Assembly: GCF_001625195.1 (NCBI RefSeq)
Contig: NC_054390.1
Span: 8,033,222 to 8,097,221, forward strand
Direction of reading: 5' to 3'
DNA: 64,000 nt
From: Drechmeria coniospora
Lineage: Eukaryota; Ascomycota; Sordariomycetes; Hypocreales; Ophiocordycipitaceae
The position numbers were made by a program, and so were the translations under genes. The notes below the pieces were generated by a model. It was not told where the DNA came from, searched no databases, and saw only the letters and a program-made list of their open reading frames with translations. Position 1 is the first letter of the stretch. Each line of letters opens with the position of its first letter. Shown piece after piece: positions 34,645 to 46,350 of this stretch.

Positions 34645-35578
34645 TTAAATGCCCTGAATTTCTTCGGCCGCCGTCAAGGGTGATGGGAGGGAGGTTGGAA
34701 TATGCTTGCCTGTCGGTTTAGGAAGCATGGCACGCCACTCCGCTGCTGCCACTTGGCCACCAGCCACGATACGAAACTCTTTTCTCATGTCGCCGCCGGA
34801 CCATTTGTTTATGTTTTCGTACGTCTGATGGCGGAATGTCAGGCCGGTCTCCTGATGGCGCATCTCCATGGAAATGCCTAGCAGTGAAGCTGTGGTTAGA
34901 AACGAGAAGCTTGCGCGACACGATGGAGTGCTCGACGTACTCTTGATCAAGAATTTATCGTGCACAGGATGCTGCACTATTCTGATGCTTGAGATCTGGC
35001 TCACGGGGACGTCATTCCGGCCAAAGATTCTGTCAAGGTTCACGTTGACTTCCACAACATCGCCCCTCTCGGGCTGTTTGAGGAGCGGGACAAGCAGATC
35101 CATGTCCAACTCATCGAGGCTATCCTTGTCTCCAAAGTAGGCGAAAACGTTACTCGAATGTTCCTGCCCAGTACTCGTTGCCCAGCTCAAGGCGCAACGT
35201 TAGGTTCGTGAAGCGATGGCGATCCATGCATGCCTCGTGATGATTCAAGATGCAGCCCAGCATGGACGGTGCGGCGCGACATCGGAGACAATGCTGAGAA
35301 GCCCAATCTTGGACCATTTCAGGCTCGACATTTCCGGCGAACGTGACGTCCTGCCGGCGACGAAGCTGCTTCGCTGCCGCTGCGGGAAGCGGCTCGTCGA
35401 CGGCAGCAGCACCGAGTTGCTCCGCGGAGCGGCCGAACCCGGAGAGACCCGTTGGATCTTGCCGACTCTGTACTATTTCTCCCGCATGAGGCTCCACGAA
35501 AATATCGGGTACCGTGCTGGTCGAGTGGGCGCCGTGTGGGCCCAGGACCAAGGCTAGAAGGAGAGTCGAAGGGTGCAT
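34645..35578 (-). pseudogene. Frameshifted secreted PLAT-like domain gene, upstream tandem paralogue
   Basis: Starts at ATG 35578 with a typical signal peptide (MHPSTLLLALVLGPHGAHS), then a low-complexity linker ending RRR and a four-Cys stretch (CLRCRAA..CILNHHEAC). The conserved domain begins HRFTNLTLRLELGNEYWAGTF. At 35155 one extra base moves the frame, with a TAA at 35150-35152; the next frame continues SNVFAYFG, which matches the paralogue's SNIFIYFG residue for residue. A spliceable 63-bp intron lies at 34878-34940 (GTACGT donor, TTCTAAC branch, GCTAG acceptor), followed by a final exon 34877-34645 (ISMEMRHQETGLTF...). A sequencing error at 35155 would turn this into an intact gene of about 285 residues. 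Function unknown. It is probably secreted if expressed. Confidence 0.55.
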
Positions 35579-38500
35579 TGTGACTCGGGTGCTTTCTCTC
35601 GAATCGTCAACACCGCTGACCGTTGTACCAGGACGATGTCCGAATCGGAAGCTCGAGGGAATGAGGGCTTTTATGTCGGAGCCACGCGGCCACTCGGAGC
35701 AGCGCAGACGATGGGTGCATTGCCACTGTCCGTACGACGCGTGCAGCTACGTAGGATCCAACGCCTCGTATCAGGACGGGCTCGCGCGCGAGCGTTGGCA
35801 AATTCATCATACCATTCGTCCCAAGAACGAATTTCGTTTGATAACGATGGCCATCTCACAAACGGTGGGCTCGACCCGAATTCGAGCCACGCAAGCCAAC
35901 CGAGGCTCGGCTGGTTGGTGGGGAAATGAACTCGTCGTACCGTGCAGGAATATGTAGGTGCTAATTAGCAGATGGACATGGTGGGTGCGTTTCTCGTACT
36001 GTCACCGTACCAAGCCCAGGCAGGGGTTCGCAGTTCGGCGAAGCTTGGGCAGCTTTCCCACCAACCTGGGAGCTGGCCATTCGTTCATGCCCTGCTCCAT
36101 CAAACCAAGAGTGGATGGAGGCTAGGATGAAACGGTCTTGATGAAGCATCCGCAAGCGTGCTGGTAATGTCGGTTCATGCTCGCCGGGTTAGCAGATCCG
36201 AGCTACCGGAACGTCGTCGGCTTACCGGTGCCCCTGGCTGGTGCGAGTGCAACGAGGACCACATGCACACGAACCTGCGCCGTTTGGTGCCGACAAAAGG
36301 ACGGTACCGTCGTAGACGTGCTGTGCCGTAAGAGCATTCGAGCACGGGCGGCAGCGGGTGTCCGTTTGATGCTCTGTCGGCGATCAAGATGTCGTTGGTG
36401 AAGAATCTGCCATTTCGCCACCAGCTCGCGAGTCCTCCCGGGAGGGTCCCAGGCCGGCGGTGGACGGATCACGTTGTCGAAGGTGCCGATGAGCACGTTG
36501 TCCACAAGCACGCAAGTAAGTACTTGCGGCTGCAGGGGTCGGAGGGATGTTGGATGGGTTGCCATTTCATGGCTGGATGAACCTGGCCTGTTCGATCGAC
36601 GGGCACTGGAGTTGGCAAGTGTCCATGGCAGATTTCGACTTGCATGTACTTAAGTACTACATGATCGTATAGGTTCATTCATGCAAGTACTCCGTACAGA
36701 GGACTCCATAAATGTACTGTAGGGACGTACTGTACTGTACGCAGGTGCACGTAGCCCGTATATGCACAACACATGTGTCGTATTTGCAAAATACGCCTAG
36801 GGTTAGTCCGTACTGGGACATAAGATCTTATACGAACAACGGGGGTAACGGGTTCGACGGCGGGATTGTAGTTAATTACCCCATATTCACCGCAAAGTAC
36901 CGGAAGGATGCCGGCAAATCGGTTTGTCCACTGATCTTTGGGAAAAGAGTGGACCGGCACATCGACGGGCCGGTAAACTGCGCTAATCCTCTTGGGGCAA
37001 CACCACCAGGGACCACTTGTACAGAACGTACTCGTCAGTGTCGATTGCCCCACAACATCATGAGCAGAGTCGATTGCCCTACAACATCATGAGCAGATTC
37101 AATATCTTTTCGGCGGCTTAGGCAAAATTTACGGAGTATTACGGAGTGTACAACTAATACATGCACAACGTACTCCGTGCAGTACTTACTTACAACTACA
37201 TGTATTAAGTACTTAAGTACTTGTAATACTCCGTACATGTAGGTTCAATCCAAGGTACCGCAGGCCTGTGCTTAAAGGTACCAACTGTGCACCGACTTAC
37301 AAGAATACTTATACATCGTTGTTCCTGATAATAGGGAGGACCTCCAGGTAAGTACTCTGCCGCACCAGTTCGTACATTCTAGCATGTGTACCAGCAGATC
37401 CACTAGCAGTTGTACTGTGGTGAGGCAAACGAAATACTGCAGGTACCGGCGCATTTGTGCCCAAGTACTCTGCACAGTGCTTATAGTATACAGTAGTTGC
37501 ACACCTACTTCCCACGTATGCCCGCGCGGAGCACGGTATATTATCAAAACGAGTATAATTCATCAACGACTTAGCTGGACACGAACAGTAGATGTGACGA
37601 TCGGCGTGGCAAAGGTATAGTTTCAACTACAAGCAGAATTCATTGACGACTTGACGGACGACTGAGCGGGATTCGACGGGGATCTGAATAGTCAACCGTC
37701 GGCTTGACACATACCCGTGTCCCCGCCATGGTACCTGCAGCCTCGTATCATTTGCGGCATAATTCGTAGGTCAGTCGGCAAGCCATCATGCATGTACGCG
37801 ATTGAATGCCCGCGCTGCTCCGTACTCCGTCCTGCTCGCCCAGATCCGACAGTATTATCCCAGGTCGGCGTAGGGTGGGGTGCGTCGTTGACCAAGAATA
37901 CGCCAACCAGCATGAGCGGCCCATCCAAAGGCATGCTGCACATGCGATATAAGTACAAGCATACTTGTAATAGTAGATCAAGCCAAGGCAACCTGAGCCG
38001 ACATACACTGTACCTGTAAGGAGGTGTTGTTACGTACTTACTTGGGCGCTCGTATTATGGCGTCAGTACTAGTATTATGGATCCTTGTCCTACACAAGTA
38101 TTTACTGTACTTAAGTACACCTACTGTAGTTGTAAGTACTACATGGATGGGTAGTATCACAGTACTGTACATGTGTACTCCGCACTTGAACCTGGTTGCA
38201 CTTGTACTTATATGTACTGTACTTGAATACTCCGCACTCCATACTTGCTGTACAGAATGTACGGAGTAATAATACTTGCTTGTAATTTACTCCGTAATGT
38301 TACGGGCAAGTCAATGTATGCACAGTTGACGGCCAGGCTGAAGGTGGAGTTGTACTATAAGGAGGAAAGAAGGAAGATGTGCGCGCTCAAGTGCACGCTG
38401 CCTTAACTAAGGTGACTGTCGGGCTGGCTAATAGCCTGACACCTGACTAGGTAATCAAACCGAGTATAATCCCGAAACACGTACACCTACTTACTTCCTC

Positions 38501-40180
38501 CACATGTACAAATAATACAGCAAGTACACGTTCAAGTAGGGTGCATGTACAGCATCAATCACAGAAATCCCGATACGGTGGGATTAATTTACCTACTTGC
38601 ATGCACCTGTACTGTACTGCACAGTAGGCCAGCATGATTGTCCTGCCATCACTCATTACATAAGTATGTAAATGCTCTCATCGTGGCGTGGGCCGCATTG
38701 TGGCGGAACGCGGCGCAGCAACGAAAAGTCCCCATGATCATGGCCAGGTCAGGAAGTTCTGACGAATCTTTTCGCCATCTTGGCACCAACGAAGCACTGC
38801 ATTTGCACGATGAGTATTCCCAGCTGATCGGCATCATCGCCCCCGAGGTTGTGCAGTTCGGCTTACGACCATCCGATGCCGGTGCCGCCGAGCATCGAGC
38901 GATTTGTCCAGAGATTGACAGGCAAATCGGAGCCAGCGTACCCTTACCGTCGGATGCCCAACCTGCTAGGTTACCGGCGGAAGAAGTGGCAGTACGACGC
39001 CTCGACGTGCACCTCGACGTGCATGCCACTAGGCAAGCTCCTTGCCCCAGCCGATCGTCACATCTCCTGTACGTGTTCAGCGTCGCTTGTTGCTCTGACG
39101 TTTGCCTAGGGATGGGTACATGGCAGTCGACGCACCGGCGAAAGGCACGACGCCCCGCAAACATCTGCTGCAGGAAAACGTGTCTTCTCCGTCCCAGCAA
39201 GGATAGTCCATCAAGCCCGGAGACTCCAAGGCCCTGCCCTGAATCCAAGTACCTTGCTCGTCTCGCTGTCGTGTCCTTGGGGGGGCCCTTTCCGCTGCAT
39301 CTAATCGTACCCAGGCGCGCCTCCTCAACGATTCGATCGCATCCCCTCGGCTACAATGTCCACTACCACGCCATCTTCTTACTTGATGCCGCGGCAAGGT
39401 GGAAACATGGAACGCTGGAGCAGGACAACGACGAGCTGTGACAGGGACGTGGTCGCCGACAAGCGCTTCGCCACCTTGGACGGCCCAGACGGCCCAGAAG
39501 ATGTCCTGTCCAATAAGCCAAGGGGGGGCAAGGTCTTTTCAACCAAATGACTACCAACATTGCTCAGCCGTACTTGGGTACGGAGTAGCATAAAAATGCT
39601 GGTATTTGCCAAACGAGAAATTAAATTTGCCAACAAAAATCACAATCCTGTCTCAGCAAGGTTCGTGACTCCTCTCATGTCCAAGTTCGTTACCGTTGGG
39701 AGCGAGTATTAAACGGCATTGCATTGGGATTAGTGGTGTGTAAGTAGGTTAATACCAAGTAAGTAATACAAGCAATAATTACGGAGCATTTGTTCCGTAT
39801 TTCTGCGTAAGTACTTACTGTACTCCGTGTGTGTATTCAGATTTATTAGTCTATATGCAGCCTCAGAGGCTATGACTCCGTACATGTGCAGTACTTACTT
39901 CCTCCGTACATGTACATTGGAGAACTTGCTGTACATCACAGGACGATGAGAGGGCAAACGCCGCCCCACCTGCTGCCTATCGAGGAATGAAAAAGGATTT
40001 TCCGCGTCGTCAACGTACATGCAAGTACACTGGTGCAACCGTTAATTAGCACTTACTCGGAAGGGACTAGCACCATGATTCACGTCGCTCCGCCCAACAG
40101 GCTGCGTTGCCTCTTCCTTTCCATCCCAACCTCTGCCGCTGCTGACTGCACCGAGCCTTCTCATCTCGACGCTTCCCCTC
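35579..40180. other. Gene-poor spacer upstream of carbonic anhydrase
   Basis: Moderate-GC DNA to about 36600, then GTAC-word-rich and AT-richer DNA. It contains a 29-bp tandem duplication (37040-37097). A stretch at 38640-39540 has longer open frames (plus strand 38638-39441) but switches between frames without splice signals and resembles no family I know. Confidence 0.5.
37040..37097. repeat. 29-bp tandem duplication
   Basis: Two adjacent 29-bp units (37040-37068 and 37069-37097) starting GTCGATTGCCC and ending CATGAGCAGA, differing by one C/T substitution. The near identity implies a recent duplication. Confidence 0.9.
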
Positions 40181-41197
40181 ATGCTCCCCGCTCGCCTCGC
40201 CTCTCGCTCTCTCCTGCGAACCGTCGCTCCTCGACCCACCTCGGTAAGACGAACAGCTGTGACGGAGAGCCGCCTTCGTCGCCTCGGCAGCGGCTGTTGC
40301 CAACCTCCAAAGTCTCCTGCAAACCCTCCTACAAACCATCCGACAGACCATCCTACAGACCATCCTACAGACCATCCTACAGACCATCCTACAAACCATC
40401 CTACAGACCATCCTACAAACCATCCTACAAACCCTCCTACAAACCCTCCTGCCAAGCCTATCCCTTCCTTGACGAAGCCATCTTCCTTCTTCGACTTCAA
40501 CGCCATGGCCTCGGACGCACACAAACGCCCCTCGTCTCCCGAGGAGGTTTCGGAATACCTCCGGGAAACGCACGAACGGCTCTTCCAGAACAACCGCGCC
40601 TGGGCCGCTGACAAGGCGGAAAAGGACCCCGGCTACTTTGCTCGCCTCGCCGCCGGCCAGTCCCCCGAGTATCTTTGGATCGGCTGCTCCGACTCACGCA
40701 TCCCTGCCGAGCAAATCACCGGTCTCGAGCCGGGCGAGGCCTTCATCCACCGCAACATTGCCAACCTGGTGTGCAACACGGACCTGAACGTTATGAGCGT
40801 CATCAACTACGCCGTCCGCCACCTCGGTGTCAAGCACATCATCGTCTGCGGCCACTACGGCTGCGGCGGTGTCAAGGCGGCCATGACGCCCAAGGATCTC
40901 GGCCTGCTGAACCCCTGGCTGCGGAACATCCGCGACGTCTACCGCCTGCACGAGGACGAGCTGGACGTCATCGAGGGCGAGGAGAAGCGGTACGAGCGCC
41001 TCGTCGAGCTCAACGTCGTCGAGCAGTGCCGCAACATCATCAAGACGGCCGCCATCCAGCAGTCGTACGCGAAGAACAAGTATCCCATCGTCCACGGCTG
41101 GGTCTTTGACTTTCACAACGGCCTGCTCAAGGACCTCAAGATTGACTTCCAGGCGACGCTGAAGAAGGTGCAGAAGCTGTACAACCTCGAGGATTGA
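40181..41197 (+). CDS. NCE103: Beta-class carbonic anhydrase, mitochondrial/cytosolic
   Basis: Zinc enzyme interconverting CO2 and bicarbonate. The frame encodes 338 residues. An Arg/Leu/Ser-rich start (MLPARLASRSLLRTVAPR) looks like a mitochondrial presequence. It is followed by a repetitive linker of NHPT/DHPT units (residues about 50-95) and then the catalytic domain from an internal ATG at 40504 (MASDAHKRPSSPEEV). Zinc site and dyad: WIGCSDSRIPAEQITG (Cys, then Asp-Arg) and HIIVCGHYGCGGVKAA (His and Cys). The fold ends with the family's usual VHGWVFDFHNGLLKDL. Initiation at 40504 would give a 230-residue cytosolic enzyme of standard beta-CA length. The linker could instead be partly intronic: a GTAAGA lies at 40244, but I see no good in-frame acceptor. 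The gene converges on the ENA ATPase, with 533 bp between stops. Confidence 0.93.
   Translation: MLPARLASRSLLRTVAPRPTSVRRTAVTESRLRRLGSGCCQPPKSPANPPTNHPTDHPTDHPTDHPTDHPTNHPTDHPTNHPTNPPTNPPAKPIPSLTKPSSFFDFNAMASDAHKRPSSPEEVSEYLRETHERLFQNNRAWAADKAEKDPGYFARLAAGQSPEYLWIGCSDSRIPAEQITGLEPGEAFIHRNIANLVCNTDLNVMSVINYAVRHLGVKHIIVCGHYGCGGVKAAMTPKDLGLLNPWLRNIRDVYRLHEDELDVIEGEEKRYERLVELNVVEQCRNIIKTAAIQQSYAKNKYPIVHGWVFDFHNGLLKDLKIDFQATLKKVQKLYNLED
40318..40462 (+). repeat. 12-bp minisatellite inside the carbonic anhydrase frame
   Basis: About 11-12 units of CATCCTACAGAC / CATCCTACAAAC, ending with CCCTCCTAC variants. In the gene's frame it encodes NHPT and DHPT repeats. All frames remain open through it. 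Confidence 0.9.
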
Positions 41198-41730
41198 GAG
41201 CGAGCCCGCCCCGAGCCGGGAACGGGGGCCTCGTCGAATCATGGCCGCCCTCGCTCCACGCCTCTTCCGATTCGTCGCCGTCGACGAACCATGGCCCTTC
41301 ATTTCCTTGTCCGCTCTCCATGGCTGCAGCGGTGAAAGAGGATCCATTCCCCGCGCTCGCAACGGAGCACAGGCGTGTCTCGTCTCACCCGACGGGATGC
41401 GGCGTCGCGCAAGCACGACTGCTGGCCAGCCTGCAGCAATCACATTGGCGCAGCCGAGATGAAGCATGAATAATGTCTCGCAGTAATCATGGCGACAAGG
41501 GGCGCAAGTCACGGGTTGAAAATAAATTACAGAGTTTCCATTCATGTCATAATATGGTTGTCCACTACAGTTGAATGCACCCGCATGTCTGCAACATGAC
41601 GAGCGCGCCAAAATACAATATAAAAAAAGGGTTCGTCCATACCTCCGAATACTTGAAATCCGGGCACAAGGTCCCTCGCCCGCCCTCCCTCGACTGCCGT
41701 CGCGCGCCACGTCGGCTTCCTCCATCCGAT
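41198..41730. other. Convergent 3' intergenic region (carbonic anhydrase / ENA ATPase)
   Basis: Shared 3' flank of two convergent genes. It turns AT-rich around 41510-41630 (AAATAAATTAC, AATATAAAAAAAGG), consistent with poly(A) signals for both strands. No gene. Confidence 0.6.
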
Positions 41731-44700
41731 CTAGACCATGTTTTGTATCACGTTGCCGCGGGGAAACGCCCGTTTCGACGTCGAATCGCCCGTGTCCTTT
41801 CGCGAAAACGAGGCCCAGGTCTTGAAGCTCGACATGGACAGCGTCTTGCGGAACTTGACGCCCAGGTCTTCGGGACCGCCTTGGCCCCAGACGCCGCGCT
41901 GCACGGGGCGGTCCTCGAGCAGGTGAAAGTGCCTCTTGCACAGCTTCCACAGCTCGATGCCGGCGACGAAGACGACAGTGAAGGCGACGGAGAGCGCCCA
42001 CTCCCAGGTGATGCCGCGGTGCTTGAAGAAGTTGGTGTTGAGGTAGGGGATGTAGACGACGGGGAAGACGGAGAGGGCGCCGAGGATGACGGACCAGAAG
42101 AGGAAGCGGTTGGCGTAGAGGTCCTTGAAGAGGGGGAAGCGGCTGTCGTCGTCGGGGTTGAGCCGGAACAGGGACCGCCGGAGGCTCTTGAACTCCCAGG
42201 CGGATATGAGGATGAGCCAGGTGAGCTCGGCAAAGGTGGCGGCGCGCGCGCGGAAGACGGGGATGCAGGCGTCCGAGTAGGTCGTGTTGCAGTCGACGCC
42301 GAGGTCGCCGCCGTTGGCGCCGTATATGATGATGACAAAGGTGCACATGGTGCAGGTGCCCATGAGGATGCCGTACACGACCATGTCGACGATGATCTGG
42401 TTGGTGAAGACGCCGCGCTTCTTGTCGTGCGGCGGCTTGCGCATGACGTCCTGGGCCGCCTGCTCGCGGCCGAGGCCGAAGGCGGGAAATGACGACGTCA
42501 CCATGTTGATCCAGATGATCTGGAGCGGCGAGACGGGGAAGACGGAGAAGCCCGAGTCGTCGATGAAGCCGAGGCCGGCGACGAGGAGGATGACCTCGCC
42601 GACGTTGGAGGTGAGCAGGTGGAGGACGAACTTTTGGATGTTGTCGAACATGCGACGGCCCTCGCGGATGGCCGAGACGATGGAGTTGAACTTGTCGTCG
42701 GTGAGGACGATCTTGGAGGCCGACTTGGCCACGTCGGATCCGGAGCCCATGGCGATGCCGACGTCGGCGCGCGAGAGGGAGGGCGCGTCGTTGACGCCGT
42801 CGCCCGTCATGGCCATGAAGGCGCCGCGCCGACGGAGGGCCTCGATCATGCGCGTCTTGGTGTCGGGCGCGCAGCGGGCGATGACGAGCGGCAGCTCCTC
42901 GAGCTCGTCAATCTCGGCGTCGGTCATCTTGTCGAAGTCGGTCGCCTTCTGGACGACGGACGCCGCCACGTGCTCGGGAAGCACGCCGAGGTTCTTGGGG
43001 ATGATGCCGACCTCCTTGGCGATGGCCTTGGCCGTCTCCGGGTGGTCTCCCGTGAGCATGTGGACGCGGATGCCGGCCTGGGAGCACTCGCCGATGGACG
43101 GCTTCGTCTCGCGCCGAGGCGGGTCGTAGATGCCGACGAGGCCGAGGAGGGAGAGGCCGCTCTCCGTCTCGGTCCGCAGCGCCTCGTCCTCGGCCGGCGA
43201 CGACGACGACGACATCTTGGACGTGAATCGGCCGTCCCAGGGGCGGTAGGCGACGGCGAGGACGCGCTGGCCCTGGGAGGCGAGGCGGCTCATCTGGTCG
43301 AGAACTCGCTCCCGACCCTCGTCCGTCATCGGCTGCCGTTCCGCGCCCGCGCCGCTGTGGGAGCACAGATCAAGAATGCGCTCGACGGCGCCCTTGGTGA
43401 AGACGATGCTGTTGGCCGCCTCGACGATGGCGCTCGTCTCGGCCGAGGCCGGTGCGTCGTAGATGACGGACATGCGCTTGATGGAGCTGTCAAAGGGGAA
43501 CTCGGCCCGCTGCTTCCACCCTTTCGCCTCGAGAGACTTTTTGCCCATCTTGAAGCGATGGGCAAAGACCTGGAGGGCGATCTCGGTCGGCTCGCCCGTC
43601 GTCTGCCACCGCTCCTCGTCGTCGTCGTACCGGACCGTCGCGAGGTTGCAGAGGGCCGAGGAGAGGAGAAGGGCATCCAGCGCGTCCGTCATCTCGACCT
43701 CCATCTCGGGCTCGGGCTCGGGCCGCCGGGGCTTGGGGTTGAGCTTCTCGTCCGGCACGTCAAATGTGATGCCGGCGGCGCTGCGTTCGTGATCAAAGTC
43801 GCGCGCCGGCTTTTCGTCGTCCGCGTCGTCGACCTGCTCGACGGCAGGGGACGACTCGTCGGCCACCTGCGAGTAGGCGACGCGACCCTTTGTCGGATCG
43901 CTCGGGTTCTGAGAATCGTGGACCGTGTAGAGATGAGAGGAGGGGATCCAAGCCTGGCGCACAATCATGGCGCCCTCGGTGAGGGTGCCCGTCTTGTCGG
44001 AGCAGATGTTGGTGACGCCGCCGAGGGCTTCGAGGGCCGAGAGATCGCGGACGACGACGTTGGCCTTGCGCATGACGGTCACGGCGACGACCATGGTGAT
44101 GGTGAGGACGCTGGATGAAGAAACGGTGAGCACGTCTCCTTTTTCTCCTCTGCCCTCCAAGCTCCCTTGGATGAAAGGGGGACTCACGCAACAAGAGACT
44201 CCGGGATGATGGCGATGCCGAGCGACGTGGCATAGATGATGACCTCGTTTCGCAGATCAAAGTGATTCGCGCCGAAGACGACCATGGCGAGGATGATGGC
44301 GCAGCCGAAGAGGATATAGGCCAGGGCGGACAGCTTCCGCTGCAGCGGCGTCCCCACGGTGAGGCCGAGAAACTTGCCGACGAGGTCATAGGTACGCTTC
44401 GCGAGACCGACGACGGGCTGCCGCTTCCCGTACTTGTGCCAGTTCATGGACCGACCGGGCTTGCGCTCCTTCTTGCTCGTCGAGGCGGCGATCTTGCCGA
44501 CCTCGGTGGTCATGCCGGTGGCGGTGACGATGCCGCGACCGCGACCCTTTCGGACGACGGTCGTCGCGTAGCACATGTTGACGCGGTCGCCGATGCCGAC
44601 CTCGCCCTCGGAGACGGCGTGCTTTTCGCTTCCGGGCACCGTGATGGTGTTTTCCGTCATCTTCTCGACGGGGATCGACTCGCCCGTGAGCTGACCCTCC

Positions 44701-45359
44701 TCGCAGGCGAGGTTCATGGCTTCGAAGATGCGCAAGTCGGCGGGAACAGTGTCGCCCATCTTGAGCAGGACAATGTCTCCGGGGACGACTTCGGGGCTGG
44801 TGGAGGACTGTCAGCCGCCGTCGTCGATTACGCCGCCGCTCACCTCCCGATCGCGTCTTCGCGAGGCAGAAGGGGTTCCACTTACTTCGAGATGACAATG
44901 GTCTTGCCGTCACGCAGGACCATGGCGCTGGGCGAGGACAGAAGGCGCAGGGCGTCCATGCGCTTCTCGGCCCTGTACTCTTGCCAGAAGCCGATGGTGA
45001 CGTTGAGGACGATGACGAAGGCAAGGACGCCGCCTTCGATGTAGTCTCTGATGCCAAAGCTGAGGGCCATGGCGAAGGCCAAGACCTTCAGAGAAACGAG
45101 CAAGCACACGTTAGTCTCGAGAGCCGAGGGGAGGGAGAGGGAGAGGACGAGGACGTACAATAATCATGGCGTTGAGGATTTGCTTGGTGAGGATGCTGTA
45201 CCAGGGAATGCCTTCGCCGACTTGAAGCTCATTCTTGGGATATTTTTGCTGCAGCTCGACCACCTGGGCCGAGCTGAGACCCCTGTCGACATCTGTCGAG
45301 AGCGCCCTGGCGGTTTCCTCGACGGACAGCAAGAACGGGTGCCGTTCGAACTCAGCCAT
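41731..45359 (-). CDS. ENA1: Sodium/potassium-exporting P-type ATPase (ENA, P2D type)
   Basis: Plasma-membrane P-type ATPase that extrudes Na+ (and K+/Li+), giving salt and alkaline tolerance. Start ATG at 45359 (MAEFERHPFLL). Exons, read leftwards: 45359-45159, 45085-44886, 44796-44188 and 44110-41731, total 1,129 residues, close to the usual 1,050-1,130. All introns have GT donors (GTACGT, GTAAGT, GTGAGT) and AG acceptors; the exon 3/4 junction falls in the M4 motif IPESLVAVLTITM and reconstitutes it exactly. Other motifs are LTGES in the actuator domain, ICSDKTGTLTEG with the phosphorylated Asp at about residue 375, FTKGAVERIL in the nucleotide-binding domain, and TGDGVNDAPSL in the hinge. 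M4 reads IPESLVA rather than IPEGLPA, the ENA pattern, which argues against a SERCA/PMR1 Ca2+ pump. An acidic insert (EPEPEMEVEM) lies in the N-domain. Ion specificity is inferred. Confidence 0.94.
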
Positions 45360-45705
45360 TGTCGCAGGGCGGCTGTTGGTGGGCGTTTCGGGCGCTGCGC
45401 GTCTTGAAGGAAGGGCACAGAGTTGCGATGGCTTCAAGTCGATTCATCGACGACAACGGGGACGGGGGTTTGGGTATGGGGGAGATGGTGTCTGATGCGA
45501 CTGCTCAGGGGCCGTGTTGCGAAGAAAGGGGCCGGTTCGCCTTCTGTCCGCGAGGACACGGGGGTCGAAGCTGCGGACGGGACAAGACCGGGCAAGAGGA
45601 AGAAGACGGGACCTTGGGTCGTCTGCCCTCTTGTCCGTTCAGAGATGCAGACAGACTGACCGTCTGAGCGGCTGTGGAGATGGAAGCCGGGATGATACCG
45701 GGTGC

Positions 45706-45746
45706 AAGTGGAAGTGGACGTGGAAGTGGAAGTGGAAGTGGAAGGG
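45706..45746. repeat. GGAAGT hexanucleotide microsatellite
   Basis: About six GGAAGT/GGACGT units in the upstream region of the ENA ATPase. Confidence 0.85.
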
Positions 45747-46320
45747 CTCGGATACGGGTTGGAAACGGGTTGGGCACAGGTTGGACAGCTGTTTCTCATC
45801 CGTCTTTGACGTTGGAAACTATCAACAGACCAAGATGGAAAATGTTTTACCCTCCCAGTTCGCGATAGGACAACACGGCTACGCCAAAGTCTATCGGATA
45901 GGGGGGAGGGGGGGGGAGGCTTGATATAAGTAGCCACAGGTGCAAGGACGACAAGCGAGCACGCAGTTCTATCCGACGCGATTCCCCCGCAACCGATCAG
46001 CACAAGCACCCCCCGAACTCCGAGAAAGCGTCATTGCCAAGTGAAGAATGCCCCAACCATGGGTTCCTCGTCGACGGCGTGGGTCCCTTAGGCCATTGGT
46101 GGGCGGGACCTTGAGGTCTTGGGCTTTTCTTGGCGCGCCACTGCGCCCCAACGAGCGGGCTGGCGAGGAAATGCTCGCGAACAAGGCACCGCTAGCGGAC
46201 GGCCAGACGATGGTATCAGAGCCCAGGTACAGCTCAGACGACGGCAGATACATGCACTCGTGCTGTACATGTACATGTTTACTTTGCCGTGCAGGTACAT
46301 GGTCTGACGCGCCAGTGCAC

Positions 46321-46350
46321 GTATCATGCCGTATCATGCCGTATCATGCC
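46321..46350. repeat. Triple perfect 10-bp repeat (GTATCATGCC)
   Basis: Three consecutive identical decamers GTATCATGCC. No function is apparent. Confidence 0.9.

Noticed and set aside
38638..39441. 267-codon frame that might be a gene
   Set aside because: No domain, no splice pattern, and plausible-looking peptides jump between frames.
40694..44118. Long open frames antisense to the carbonic anhydrase (550 codons) and to the ENA ATPase (499 codons)
   Set aside because: Mirror images of strongly conserved coding exons, with no domain of their own.
45360..45437. In-frame upstream extension of the ENA ATPase
   Set aside because: There is no ATG in the extension; the ATG at 45359 starts the conserved N-terminus.
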